Shown here: positions 1 to 10,896 of the stretch, in pieces
How positions within the stretch are numbered: the first letter of the stretch is position 1
Layout: every line of letters starts with the position of its first letter
Source of the DNA: Terana coerulea
Taxonomy: Eukaryota > Basidiomycota > Agaricomycetes > Polyporales > Phanerochaetaceae
Assembly: GCA_024811115.1 (NCBI GenBank)
Contig: JAKOGH010000437.1
Coordinates: 1 to 13,999 of the forward strand
DNA length: 13,999 bases
Direction of reading: 5' to 3'
Program-made: the position numbers and the translations under genes
Notes under the pieces: generated by a model
Told to the model about the DNA's origin: nothing
The model's input: only the letters and a program-made list of their open reading frames with translations
Databases searched by the model: none

Positions 1-67
1 CATTATTACGCGTCCTAGCGAAGGAACTAGTCGACAAACATGATTCTCCCAAAAACAAAGGAGAAGA

Positions 68-963
68 CTACCGCAGAGGCCGCGGAAGTAGTTCTTCATG
101 TACGTTAAAGTAGCTATGTAGTAGCATGAGTATTATACTCCGGTCCACGTAGAGGCGCGTACTCACCGAGCTATTTTACCCTGCTCATGGCAAAGACCAT
201 TGCCGTTCTCATCCCAGTTGACAACCCAACGGCCCACGATTCTGGCATGCTCGTCCATGGTCTCTGCGATGGTCTCTTCTCTGGGCAACGTACCCTTGGC
301 CTTTTCCGCTTCGGCCTCAGCGACAGGTAGCCTGAACGCCTCTGCGAGCTCCCATTTGGCGAACGGTCGACTTGTAGGGACTAGGAACGCCGTGTCGTAG
401 ACACGGGTGATACGCGGCTGGAGGGTCATTGTTGCGGTAATCAATTCCATAGCCTCCGTAGCCTTGCCGCCGGTTTGATTGGGTGTGGACAGGTGTTGTG
501 CAGGCAACCAGTGAAGTCTGGCCACGTATGGCCGACCACACCAGGCGACAAGGGCGGTGGACACCCCACTGGTCGCGAGGACCGTTCCCGCCAGTGCAAA
601 GCGGGCCACGATTGGTACAGCGGAGGAAGTCTCGATCATGAACAAAAACGGGGTCATGACCAGTGACAACGACAGCGACGAGAGGGAGAATATCTTGAGG
701 CGTCGAAAAGTCATCGCCAGCGGGCCATAGTACACCTCCGCAGGGTCCTCTGGCGGGATGTCTTCTGCGACGGCGGGGGTAGTCGGACAAGGCTTTTCGG
801 CCTCCCGCCTGACGGCAGAAGTCTGCAGACTGCGTATTGCTCGGCGCATGTTGGGCCCATATTTCAGCAGTGCGACGGACCCGCGCGAAATGCAGGAAAT
901 TTGTCGCGGGGCGCATCCCGCCAGGGCAGTCGAGCGGAGCGGACGCTGCAGTGCCCGTAACAT
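68..963 (-). CDS. TMEM70-like mitochondrial inner-membrane protein, two exons
   Basis: Exons run 963-167 and 113-68 and give 280 residues. The unspliced frame stops at 165-163, but that stop lies inside a donor (GTGAGT at 166-161). A 53-base intron ending in ATAG at 114, with a CTCAT-type branch site, restores the frame and adds a C-terminal tail (RYFNVHEELLPRPLR). The first 55 or so residues are rich in Arg and Ser and nearly free of acidic residues, as expected of a mitochondrial presequence. Two hydrophobic segments lie at about 89-110 and 117-141, preceded by the YYGPLAMTFRRLK stretch and followed by GRPYVARL, which is the two-helix hairpin layout of the TMEM70/TMEM186/TMEM223 family. In animals TMEM70 assists ATP synthase and complex I assembly; the same role here is inferred. 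The gene is divergent from mitochondrial Hsp70. Family call fairly sure, exact orthology not. Confidence 0.8.
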
Positions 964-1281
964 GGTCGAAGAGGTTGCGGCTAAGTTTCTAGGAAGTGGT
1001 GAAAGGTGACATTGTGTTGTGACTATTCCGCGGGTTGTATGCGCTCACCGACGCTGTCGCCGACGTCGAGCTCGACGAGGAAGACGGTTTCTTGAACGTT
1101 CGACGGCGTTCGGTGCTGTTTCCCACGGTGCCGAGAGGGCAGCCGGCTTGTGCCGACTTCTTACGTACGAGCGTCTACTATTTTCTCGAGCTTCAAAATA
1201 CGGGCGGGTGCGCGGTCGGCGACTTCAACCTCCACCTCTTCCCCCTCCTACTCCGTCCGCTTTCTTTCACTCCCCGTCAAC
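964..1281. promoter_or_regulatory. Shared divergent promoter of the TMEM70-like gene and mitochondrial Hsp70
   Basis: This 318-base interval separates the two outward-facing start codons at 963 (minus) and 1282 (plus) and must hold both core promoters. It contains a perfect heat shock element at 1089-1101. A strongly pyrimidine-rich tract at about 1228-1278 lies directly before the Hsp70 start, as is common in the leaders of highly expressed fungal genes. I see no convincing TATA box. Open frames that cross this interval have no family-like content and are judged chance. Confidence 0.6.
1089..1101 (+). promoter_or_regulatory. Heat shock element (three perfect alternating units)
   Basis: The sequence reads TTC-TT-GAA-CG-TTC, three inverted pentamer cores with exact two-base spacing. 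This is the canonical binding site for trimeric heat shock factor (Hsf1). It lies about 180 to 195 bases before the Hsp70 start codon, and mitochondrial Hsp70 is a classical heat-inducible gene. It is also about 130 bases upstream of the TMEM70-like start, so it could act on both genes. The match is read directly; binding is inferred. Confidence 0.65.
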
Positions 1282-3455
<2,174 letters not shown>

Positions 3456-4181
3456 GTTCCCCCTCTTCGCCATTTCCTTCTCTCTACTTGGCTTATTTGT
3501 GTTGCTTTCACGGACCCTCGCTCTCGCTCGTCGCATACCTCATGGATCCCGCTCGATATAGAGTCATCGAAAAGTAATTCTGACGCATCTATAGGCTTTT
3601 CTTTGCGACCGTACTCTACGACTCGCTACCGCATCTGTAGCACTATTAACCCACATTGTTACGTATCCTTTTAGTTCCCGCAACCCCCCACTCAGCATTC
3701 CTGTTCTTCATGCTCCGCTTTGTGCTTCGCTGTTGTCGCTGTCATCCTCATGTCACAATGTACAAAAACATGAATGGATTTTTCGTACATGCTCTGACCG
3801 GTGACCGGTGACCACTAGGAGACTCATGCTGTCAAGAATGGCAACTTTCAGATAAACTGATTAGATCACAGCGGCCTTCGTCTAGTAGCGGGATAACTCG
3901 GCATCTGTGTCCAACGTCCACCCCCAGACCGGCGCGACCACGGAGGTTGCTTTACTTCAGAGTCTGAAGCTCACGTCCCCGTCGAATCTCTTGCATGCTT
4001 GCGCCGGTCTGCTGTGTGATGCCTCACGCATGTGAATTGGTGAGAGATTCCCGGTATACCGATCAGTTCGAGTGCTTCGTCTAACACCCCTGACCCCATG
4101 ATCATGATCGGCTTGTCGACGTGACGCAGGCGATGCCCTGAGCGGGTGTATTTACCTTCTCAACCACTTGACACTTGTACA
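3456..4181. other. Intergenic: Hsp70 3' region and kinase-like gene 5' region
   Basis: No gene is supported in these 726 bases. The first part, TC-rich and then AT-richer, should hold the Hsp70 3' untranslated region. A short direct repeat of the heptamer TGACCGG, two full units and a partial third, sits at 3795-3813. A palindromic ATGATCAT occurs near 4098. A tRNA-like stretch at 3874-3900 was examined and rejected. No clear TATA box for the downstream gene is visible. Confidence 0.6.
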
Positions 4182-5673
4182 ATGCCCCCGTCGAAAAGGA
4201 TAGGCGGTGAGATTGGGGAGGTGCGCGCGAACATCGACGTCGCGAGCCTCAACGCCTATATCGAGAGACATGTCACAGCTATACGAGCCCCTGTGACGGT
4301 GAAGCAGTTCAAGGTGCGCAGAATACTCAAATCCTGGCGAATATGATGCTGAATGTCGCTGCAGTTCGGCCAGGTATATATCATGCTGCTCTCAGGATTC
4401 TGTCGAGGCTGAACAGCGGTGTCTGCAGTCGAACCCAACGTACTTCCTCACGGATGCCAGGTGCGCCACACGCGCTCTGTCTCGCAGATTTACGCTAACG
4501 CATAGCACAGTTCGACGAAGTTCGTGCTCCGGAAGAAGCCTGCCGGGCAGCTCATCTCGAAGACGGCCCACCAGGTCGAGCGCGAGTACACCATCTTGCA
4601 CGCGCTGCACCAGCACAACCAGAAACCCTCGACGACGCCTGAGCAGCGCGTGCCAGTGCCGCAACCGTTCGTGCTATGCGAAGACAACAGCATAATAGGG
4701 ACGCCGTTCTACATCATGGAGTACCTGGATGGACGCATCTTCACGGACTCGAGGATGCCGGAGGTGGACGCGAAGACGAAGCACGAGTGGCACGTCTCTT
4801 ATTTGACTGAATCAAGGGGTATCTCTGACGCTATAATTCACCAGTTGGCTATCCGCCGTACGCTCACTCGCTGCCCTCTCATCGCTCGACCCTGCGGCAC
4901 TCGGCCTCACATCCTTCGGCCCCTCAACGCCGTACTTTCCGAGACAAATCAAGTCCCTCAGCCGTGTCTCACTCGCACAATCCGAGGTGGCCGACATCGA
5001 GACCGGAAGACAGACGGGTAAGATCCCGCGGTTCGACGAGATGGTGCAATGGTACCAGTCGCATCTGCCCGACGAGCGCAAGACCGGCTTGCGGATCGTG
5101 CACGGCGATTACAAGCTGGACAACATGATCTTCCACCCCACGGAGAACAGGGTCATCGGGATCCTGGATTGGGAGCTTTGTACGCTTGGCAGTCCGGTAA
5201 GTCTGCAATATGATGCGGAAGCGAATCTATGGCTTACAGACGGATCATAGCTTGCGGACTTAGCCAACTTGACCATGCCATGGTGTGTCGACCCTGCAAT
5301 AACGTCGAATAACAAGGGCATTGCTGTCCTGGTGGGCTTCAAGAACAGCAACGATGCACCTGCCGACCTTGCGGAACTGGAGAAGGAATACTGCAGACTC
5401 ACGAAGCTGCCCTACCCAATAACAGAGATGGTCTTCGCCAAAAGTTGGATGCTCTTCCGGGTAGGTTTATTTTATATGTTTGATATAAATTGCTGCTAAC
5501 GATCATATTAGCTCGCTGTCATCGCTCAAGGTATCGCGGCGCGGTATGCTAGACGACAAGCAAGTTCAGAGAATGCGCCGCTTTACCCAGGGCTGTTCCC
5601 AGTTGTGGGCGAGCTGGCTCGACTCACACTGGAAGAGGGCGGGGAAAGCTTAGAGTCTAAAGCTAAGTTGTAG
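4182..5673 (+). CDS. APH / ACAD10-11-like phosphotransferase domain protein, seven exons
   Basis: Exons: 4182-4313, 4365-4373, 4429-4460, 4511-4786, 4845-5196, 5251-5460 and 5512-5673, giving 390 residues. Introns are 50 to 58 bases with CTGAY/CTAAC branch sites. Spliced exons 2 and 3 read [10 protein letters not shown], followed by FVLRKKPAG (nucleotide-binding strand), the hallmark start of the kinase-like domain found at the N terminus of ACAD10/ACAD11 and in free-standing fungal and bacterial homologues. The catalytic loop is HGDYKLDN at residues 236-243 (Asp238 the likely base, Asn243 metal ligand), and the metal-binding Asp is in ILDWEL at 258. It is a kinase fold related to aminoglycoside and choline kinases. 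ACAD10/11 domains phosphorylate 4-hydroxyacyl-CoA intermediates; that substrate here is inference, and no dehydrogenase domain follows. Exon 2 is only 9 bases. The exon 4 donor (GTGGCA) is weak but is the only one that keeps the frame. ATG 4182 fits the first exon; an in-frame GTG upstream at 4146 was not used. Confidence 0.85.
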
Positions 5674-5891
5674 TTTTAAATGTCACCGCTTGTAGGAATT
5701 GTCTGGCCTCGTGGCGTATATATGCATGCACGTACAGTGTCATGGCAGTTGGTTGTCGAAGACTCGGAATTGATGCAGAATGACCTGTGGCATTGTTGCT
5801 TGAAAGGTACGGATATAGTACACGAGAGAGATTGAGTGTGGTATCATTAGCATGAGGGTATATGCGCAGTCAAGGTCTGGAATTACGAGAC

Positions 5892-6726
5892 TCATCGACC
5901 GCTAGAAGCAGGACCTTGTGGATCTGGTTGGAAGCGTGTGTAGTACGACTTCGTCATGGCTTCCACCATTTCCTGTGTAGACTCCGGCATGTCTTCGACA
6001 AAATGACCTAAGGATCAATGCTGAGTGCGTAGCCAAATGCTTCAATATGCAGGATGCTTGCCTGGGGACCCGGCGAACAGCGAGAGCGCAGGTATGACCG
6101 TATTCGGTGGAATGACAGTGTTGTCGGCTATCTTCGCACAGTCCTTGATGATAGTGAATTTGCCCTGTGCAGAGACACGCGCCTGAGATGCGTTTACGCG
6201 CATATAGTCAACTCGGCGACGTACAATGATGCAATTCTTCCCAATCTCTACATGGTTCCCAATTTGCGCGGCTTCCACGACGGTGCCTGCGCCAATATGG
6301 ACGTGGTCGCCAATCTTCATAGGATAGTAGTTGAAGTTTCCTCGGTACGTCTTATACGGCGGCCTGCTCTCGTCTAGTCACGATCAATGGCGCCGCGGGA
6401 AAGGAGTTGCGCGGCGTACCTCATAATGCAGCCTTCGCCAACCAAGCAGTACCGGCCAAGCGATATCACGACGGCATGTCCTGGCCCGGTACGGCGGAGG
6501 TCCCCGCGTATGACAGCACCATTGGTGATGATGGTCTTACCACCGAGTATGATGTTCTGAGGACCAGCGATAGTTGCTCGTCGGGAGACCTTGTTCCCAG
6601 TATCCTACACAAAGTAGCGCGTCAGCAGAAGGCTCAGAATCCCTGGCGGGTGTATTAAATACCGACTGTCTCGATGTACTCCCCGCGAGGGTAGTATATA
6701 GCGTTTTCTTGTTGAGATGGAGGCAT
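5892..6726 (-). CDS. DCTN5: Dynactin subunit p25 (DCTN5-like), five exons
   Basis: Exons in coding order: 6726-6667, 6604-6420, 6363-6225, 6164-6062 and 6007-5892, giving 200 residues against about 180 for animal p25. It is a left-handed beta-helix protein of hexapeptide repeats that sits in the pointed-end complex of dynactin and helps dynein engage early endosomes. Diagnostic stretches are GEYIETDTGNKVSRR, GPQNIILGGKTII, VIRGDLRR, RPPYKTYRG, MKIGDHVHIGAG, AAQIGNHVEIGKNC, IIKDCAKIADNTVIPPNTVI and LFAGSPGHFVEDMPESTQE, then a SYYTRF end typical of the family. Intron 4 (6061-6008) is GC-AG with donor AG|GCAAGC. Intron 1 has a poor donor (GTCGGT), but only it yields the conserved ET-DTGNK join. 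The gene converges on the kinase-like gene with 218 bases between the stops. Confidence 0.92.
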
Positions 6727-7840
6727 CTGCCGCAAAGTCCTGGAAAGAGGAATATACAGGGCGCTTAGGCAGTCCACTGGCCATGGATGGGCGCCAGAGT
6801 TGTTTCCTGACCTTGTTCCGCGACCTTGACCTGCCTGCCACCTGCCTCAGACCTGCCACGTCTCCTCCTTTCCTCCTCGCATGGCTCTGGACTCTTGCTG
6901 CGATCTCGCTTTGCTTCTGGGCGCTGTGGTGAAACGACATGCGTTGACGTACCCTGCAATGGGATCATCGCCGCGAACGAACGACGGCATGAGCCGCAAC
7001 CCTAATGAATTCCTAGGACACCACTTGAACGTCCATGAGAACTATGCGGTGCACTTGAAACAATTCTCGGGACCAACCATCCACAGGCTCGGAATCCCGT
7101 AACGAAGTGTATTCTTAAACCTCAGCTTGACCTCAGCTGGACTATCCGAGCCGCTCTGAGGGTCTCGCAGGTCGTCACGCGCTGGTCGTGTGAAGGTAAG
7201 TCCTACGCGCACTCCTTCTAGTCTCCATTAAAACTTCTAGTGACTTCTGCTGGTCTTCATCATGTTTGCCGAAGACGAAACGAACTGTATCCTATCTTTG
7301 TACGAGGAGAGGCAGGTCCGCTTGCGCTCTCTCATGACCATGTCTGCCCATATGGCGACATTATCTTCTCTCTGAGGCTTTTACCAGCAATCCCGTTTTC
7401 GTCTTCTCATCTTTGCAGATTGATGCTGACTTGTCCTCTTTCTCGTAGGTGCGCAATTCAGCGGGATATCCGCGATATCTCATGTCAGGATCCGTCTATC
7501 TGGCTACGCGGGACGATCTGAGGCTCTTTGGGAAGCCTTCTCTAGATGCGCTACACCCTTCAGGCGAAGAAGAAAGGCATCGATCTGGCCGACGGCACAT
7601 AGCGTGCTCGGCGAAGAGATCTGCTCATCCCAGAATGGATCGCTCTGCGCTCATGGCGCCCAGGCAGGGTGCGGCGGTGCATCTGCCTTGAGGTTGCCAC
7701 GCGATGATGTGATACGGTAGTGCGCAACGAGGCTTCATCCAGGCAGCCTGCGCGTATAAACGAGGCGGACTCGGTATATGACCCCTCAGAAGACCCTGTG
7801 AGCTCAACACACACTGCTCACATCCCACCGCCGCGCCGCT
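6727..7840. other. Intergenic region between divergent p25 and the 7841 gene
   Basis: About 1.1 kb with no secure gene. The first part should hold the p25 promoter and leader. Clusters of an ACCTGCC word occur at about 6827-6858. Open frames of 60 to 110 codons occur on both strands but none has recognisable family content. Splice-like signals (GGTAAGT at 7195-7201, a GCTGAC branch plus TTTCTCGTAG ending at 7448) suggest a spliced transcript could cross 7190-7450. See the separate low-confidence candidate at 7262. The last 60 bases are the leader of the 7841 gene. Confidence 0.5.
7262..7375 (+). CDS. Candidate short ORF or first exon, unrecognised
   Basis: ATG at 7262 opens a 37-codon frame that stops at 7373-7375. 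It begins MFAEDETNC and continues with a charged, helix-like stretch (LYEERQVRLRSLM). A GGTAAGT donor and a TAG acceptor some 60 bases upstream could mark a leader intron. A good acceptor downstream at 7448 could mean that it is the first exon of a longer gene, for example with a donor at CAG|GTCCGC (7316), which joins in frame to an 80-codon open stretch. I do not recognise the protein. It may be chance; composition is the main support. Confidence 0.2.
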   Translation: MFAEDETNCILSLYEERQVRLRSLMTMSAHMATLSSL

Positions 7841-8598
7841 ATGAACGCATCGTCCAGCACGGTGACTATTGACGTAAGTCCTGCAGTTGCTCATACGCAT
7901 CGGCTTCGCTGCAGCTCGCTCTCCTTGTACTAACTCTCACCTGCTCCGCTCAGATGATGGATTTCGACGCACAGCTGTCCCAACTTCTGGGGAGTATACA
8001 CCTTCAAGGCTCGTGGAACCTGTCGCCCGAGATGGTGAGTCTCCGTCATGTCCGGACATGATCAAAGCTGACGAGACCACCTGGAGCCAGACAAGAGACG
8101 AGGTCGGCAGCGCAAGCAGCACCCCTCCGACGGCGCCGGACGCCTGCATGTCCGACTCGTCCGACTCAGAGGACTCGCACTACCCAGCACGTTGCCCGTC
8201 CCCCCTCTGCTTGCCTCAGCTACTTACCTTTGACGACCTTGACCTCCACTTCGGCACTAAAGCCAAGTCCGCCAAGGCCAAGGCTGACCGAAAGCGCGGC
8301 GCCCGCGCCGCCGTTCGCGCCGTGCGCCTGCGGACTTCTACAAGCCATTCACGGCCAGTTGACCTCGGACCGCTTCCCTACCACCGGCGGCGACTACCTG
8401 GAGGCCATCTTCACGCACCGCGAGGTGTTCCACGCCTTCCCGCAGGGACACCGCGCGTGCGCGGTGGCCTTCACCGATCTCGCGAGCTTCCTGGAGAAGA
8501 GGGAGTGGCGAGCAGATCGTGACTCGGACGCGGAGGCGGCGGCGGCGTTTCGACATGAGGCGTGGATGATTGCGAACATGATGCCCTGGGGGCTGTAA
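7841..8598 (+). CDS. Unrecognised fungal protein, three exons, frame broken in last exon
   Basis: Exons are 7841-7873, 7954-8034 and 8091-8598. Intron 1 (80 bases) has a perfect TACTAAC branch site and intron 2 (56 bases) has GTGAGT, CTGAC and CAG, so a real gene is likely. The N-terminal part reads MNASSSTVTID, MMDFDAQLSQLLGSIHLQGS, then an acidic Ser/Asp-rich stretch and a basic Lys/Arg/Ala run. Around 8327-8355 the reading frame changes: the upstream frame becomes Arg/Pro-rich nonsense while another frame continues as LTSDRFPTTGGDYLEAIF, HREVFHAFPQGHRACAVAF and ends in IANMMPWGL. Between them a third frame reads ADFYKPF. Two missing bases (near 8328 and 8348) would join all three into one protein of about 205 residues. 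The long single frame from 7887 to 8522 is therefore judged partly false. No function assigned. Confidence 0.6.
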
Positions 8599-9185
8599 AA
8601 CTCTGACGTGTGCTCCGTCTTCTCTGTATTTCTACCTATTGGTGCTGATGTCATTGGGAGCTCTGGGCGTTGACCGCAACAGGTGTATTTGTGTTGTATA
8701 CAGTAGCGCGCTATCGCTTGAAGTAATCCACTTTCCTCCATTGTATACACCGTCTGCCAGTGCACGCTGTGTAGTTTGCATCAAGCCTCGCCTCGGAAGT
8801 CGCTAAGGGTCTCCATTCTGTGGACTGCGCGCTCATGACTTGAATGACATATTTGGTTTCGTTGACTCAACCACATACACAGGTCAGTGTCCAGGATGAC
8901 TCTAGCTGCCGTTGCCCTGACTCTAATCCATCTATAGTGCGCCAAGCATTCAAGCTTAATCTGCTTTGTATGTATACCTCACGGGATTTGGAAAGAAGTG
9001 ACCGATGTCTTCGGGATTCACTGCCACGCCTGGCAACAAAGCTAAGTTATACCAATGCCTTAGCTACCTAGCGCACCGCCCGGGGAGATCCATCACGATG
9101 TGCCGTTTAACTTCCCAGAATCACGAGCTATAAGGAGTGGGGATGTACTACGCAGCTACGCATTGTACTTGACCATCCCCTAGTC
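8599..9185. other. Intergenic region before the tandem array
   Basis: No gene is supported in these 587 bases. The first part should be the 3' region of the 7841 gene. The end holds the promoter of array copy 1, including the TATA-like box at 9129-9134. The upstream block shared by copies 2 and 3 is not recognisable here beyond that box. Confidence 0.55.
9129..9134 (+). promoter_or_regulatory. TATA-like box of array copy 1
   Basis: TATAAG, 57 bases before the ATG at 9186. The same spacing is seen in copies 2 and 3 (58 and 57 bases), which is the main reason to accept it. Confidence 0.55.
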
Positions 9186-10259
9186 ATGACGAGCGGTGAG
9201 TCTCTGATGGGCTCGGATAATGACTTTTATACTCACTCTCAGCGCGCTGCAGTACTCCAGAAATTCACGAACAGGCAGGACGGAGTCACCGCACTGGAGC
9301 AGGCTATGTACTCGAACGACGTGCCATTCACTGAGTACGCGGCAAATGGCGTGTTTGTTGAGACCCCTGGTGGACTCTCTCGCAATGGAACAGTCCCAAG
9401 CATGCCATCGCAGTTGGATCTGCATGCGATTGTTTCGCCCAGGAAATGTGAGCACTCGTGATCCCTTTATTTATGACGCCGTTCTGAAGCCGATCCTTCT
9501 TCAGGGAGCCAGGAGGAGCAGAACAAGATAGATGCAGAGGCGAAGAAGAGAGCGATCAAGGAGCTCGTAATGTCGTGGATGGATCGGTTGCAGCTAGTCA
9601 GTCTTATTGTGAGTACGTTCGATGATCTTTAAGTTATTCCTTCAGTCTGCTAATTCAGCTCTCAGACGACGTTTTTCGCTGCCATAGAATCCACACTGCT
9701 CGTTATCATGACGCCAGAGAGCCCTGCGTCGTTGACCCCGACGTCTCGTGCCGCTGTTGCTGTTTTGTCTAGCGCCTTGGTCATACACGTCTTCGCAGGT
9801 AAGTACCTTCAGCACTAGCCCTGGTCCACCCGTAGTACACTCACTAACGCCAACACGATAGCCATCCTGTCCTTCATCGCCGCGTTCTTCCTCGTCCGCT
9901 TCAGGGTGCACGAAGCCAACCGCGACGAGCTCCGACTCGAGCTCGGCAAGACCCCCTCGGGATCCCAGCATTTAAACCCGCCCATATTCTCCACGAACCC
10001 GCATCTCGTGCAGGCGGGCCCCTTTCGAAGAGGAACGCCGCCGACGAACCTGCTGGAGAACTGCCACACGCTGTGCATGGTCCTGTCGTTGCTTGGGTTT
10101 GCGCTCGCGATGGCGGGCGTGCTGACGTACGTGTGGGCGCGGCTTCCGATGAGCTCGAGCATTCTGGCGTCGGTGAGCTTGGGGCTTTGCCTAGTGGCGG
10201 CTGTGGGCGCGGTGTTGTTGCCTGCTAGCGCGCCGGTCTCTTCGTCCACTAGTAATTAA
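9186..10259 (+). CDS. Four-helix membrane protein of unknown function, array copy 1 (intact)
   Basis: Exons: 9186-9195, 9253-9447, 9505-9608, 9666-9798 and 9862-10259, giving 279 residues. The N-terminal third is soluble and Asn/Pro/Ser-rich, with the family signature VETPGGLSRNG. Exon 3 encodes a charged helix (WSQEEQNKIDAEAKKRAIKE) ahead of SWMDRLQLVSLI. Hydrophobic segments lie at about 97-118, 134-158, 218-240 and 248-268. The loop between helices 2 and 3 holds NPPIFSTNP and GPFRRGTPPTNLLE, and ENCHTLCM starts helix 3. No signal peptide is visible; both ends are probably cytosolic. I know similar multi-copy hypothetical proteins from basidiomycetes but no function or named domain. Exon 1 could also be read through (intron 9196-9252 is open), giving a longer N terminus; splicing is preferred because copies 2 and 3 require an intron there. 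Introns use good donors and CTAAC/CTAAT branch sites. Confidence 0.8.
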
Positions 10260-10743
10260 ACGAATCTCTCCTCTTCCTTGACACGAAACCTACTCTAGGA
10301 CATCACGACTTAGTATAATATATGCCTCGTATTACATGCATTACTCTAACCTACTAGCTCTATTATATTCCTGTTCTTCGTCCCAGACTGCAACTAGACG
10401 ATTTGCGTCTTTAAATTCGCAGAAAATACAGAAAATATGGTTTCTGGTACGCTTCCTTTCAGCTTCCTATACCCAATTGTCCCTGTCTACATTCTCTATT
10501 GCACGAAGCTCTCCGAACTGCCCCGGTTGCAGTCGGATTACAATCAATAGTTGGAGCTGTTGGCTGTACATGTATTCGCCAAGTTATTCGTGTGAACTTA
10601 CTTCGCGATTGACGCCCAGCAAAGTCCGAGAGAGCTCGCAGGTTTCCGCTCCGAGGCGTCGTTTTAGCCTTTGGTTTTCAGCGCCCCTGTCCGACTCCGT
10701 ATTCGCCGTGCTCAGGGTCAAACTGGAGCGTCCGGCGGCTGGG
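10260..10743. other. Intergenic region between array copies 1 and 2
   Basis: The first part, AT-rich (10260-10460), should be the 3' region of copy 1. A 164-codon plus-strand frame runs 10336-10830, but its composition is not protein-like and it runs into the conserved promoter block, so it is not annotated. A spliced minus-strand candidate is listed separately. Confidence 0.5.
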
Positions 10744-10814
10744 AAGCTCGCCTGTGGCAAGATGCCGACGAATGCGAGCCGTCCCGTGGCTGTTTTTGAT
10801 GGAGAATCTGTCCA
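10467..10814 (-). CDS. Candidate antisense exon pair, unrecognised, very tentative
   Basis: On the minus strand an open stretch from 10814 to 10602 ends at a consensus donor (GTAAGT at 10601-10596) and reads, near its end, as a charged helix: AENQRLKRRLGAETCELSR. A 45-base intron to a CAG at 10557 joins in frame to 29 more codons (LQLLIVIRLQPGQFGELR and onward) and a stop at 10469-10467. There is no ATG in the first exon, so it would need an upstream exon. It lies antisense to the conserved upstream block of copy 2. I do not recognise it; it may be coincidence. Confidence 0.15.
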
Positions 10815-10852
10815 TCAAACGCCAGTATGACTGGTACATATAAACCACAGTC
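10744..10852 (+). promoter_or_regulatory. Duplicated upstream block and TATA box of array copy 2
   Basis: This block aligns with 12839-12957 before copy 3. Shared words are GCCTGTGGC, GATG-CGAC, GTGGCTGTTT-TGATG and a TATA box (TATAAA at 10839-10844, 58 bases before ATG 10897) followed by CCACAG. Copy 3 has a few extra bases within the block. Conservation of non-coding sequence together with fixed TATA spacing indicates that the promoter was duplicated with the gene, and may be under selection. Confidence 0.6.
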
Positions 10853-10896
10853 AGGCCCCGACGTCATCCGCGACTGCTTTTAATTGTCCATGCACG

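Noticed and set aside
3795..3813. TGACCGG direct repeat as a regulatory array
   Set aside because: Only two full units; too short to separate from chance.
3874..3900. tRNA-like D-arm (GTCTAGTAGCGGGATA)
   Set aside because: No B box (GGTTCGANTCC) and no matching acceptor stem within the next 60 bases.
4146..4181. Upstream extension of the kinase-like gene from a GTG
   Set aside because: Nuclear fungal genes start at ATG; ATG 4182 gives the expected N terminus.
7887..8522. Single 211-codon ORF as the whole gene
   Set aside because: Its start lies inside intron 1, and its last third is an Arg/Pro-rich shadow of a better frame that continues to 8598.
10336..10830. 164-codon plus-strand ORF
   Set aside because: Ser/Leu-rich, no domain-like pattern, and it runs into the conserved promoter block and close to the TATA box of copy 2.
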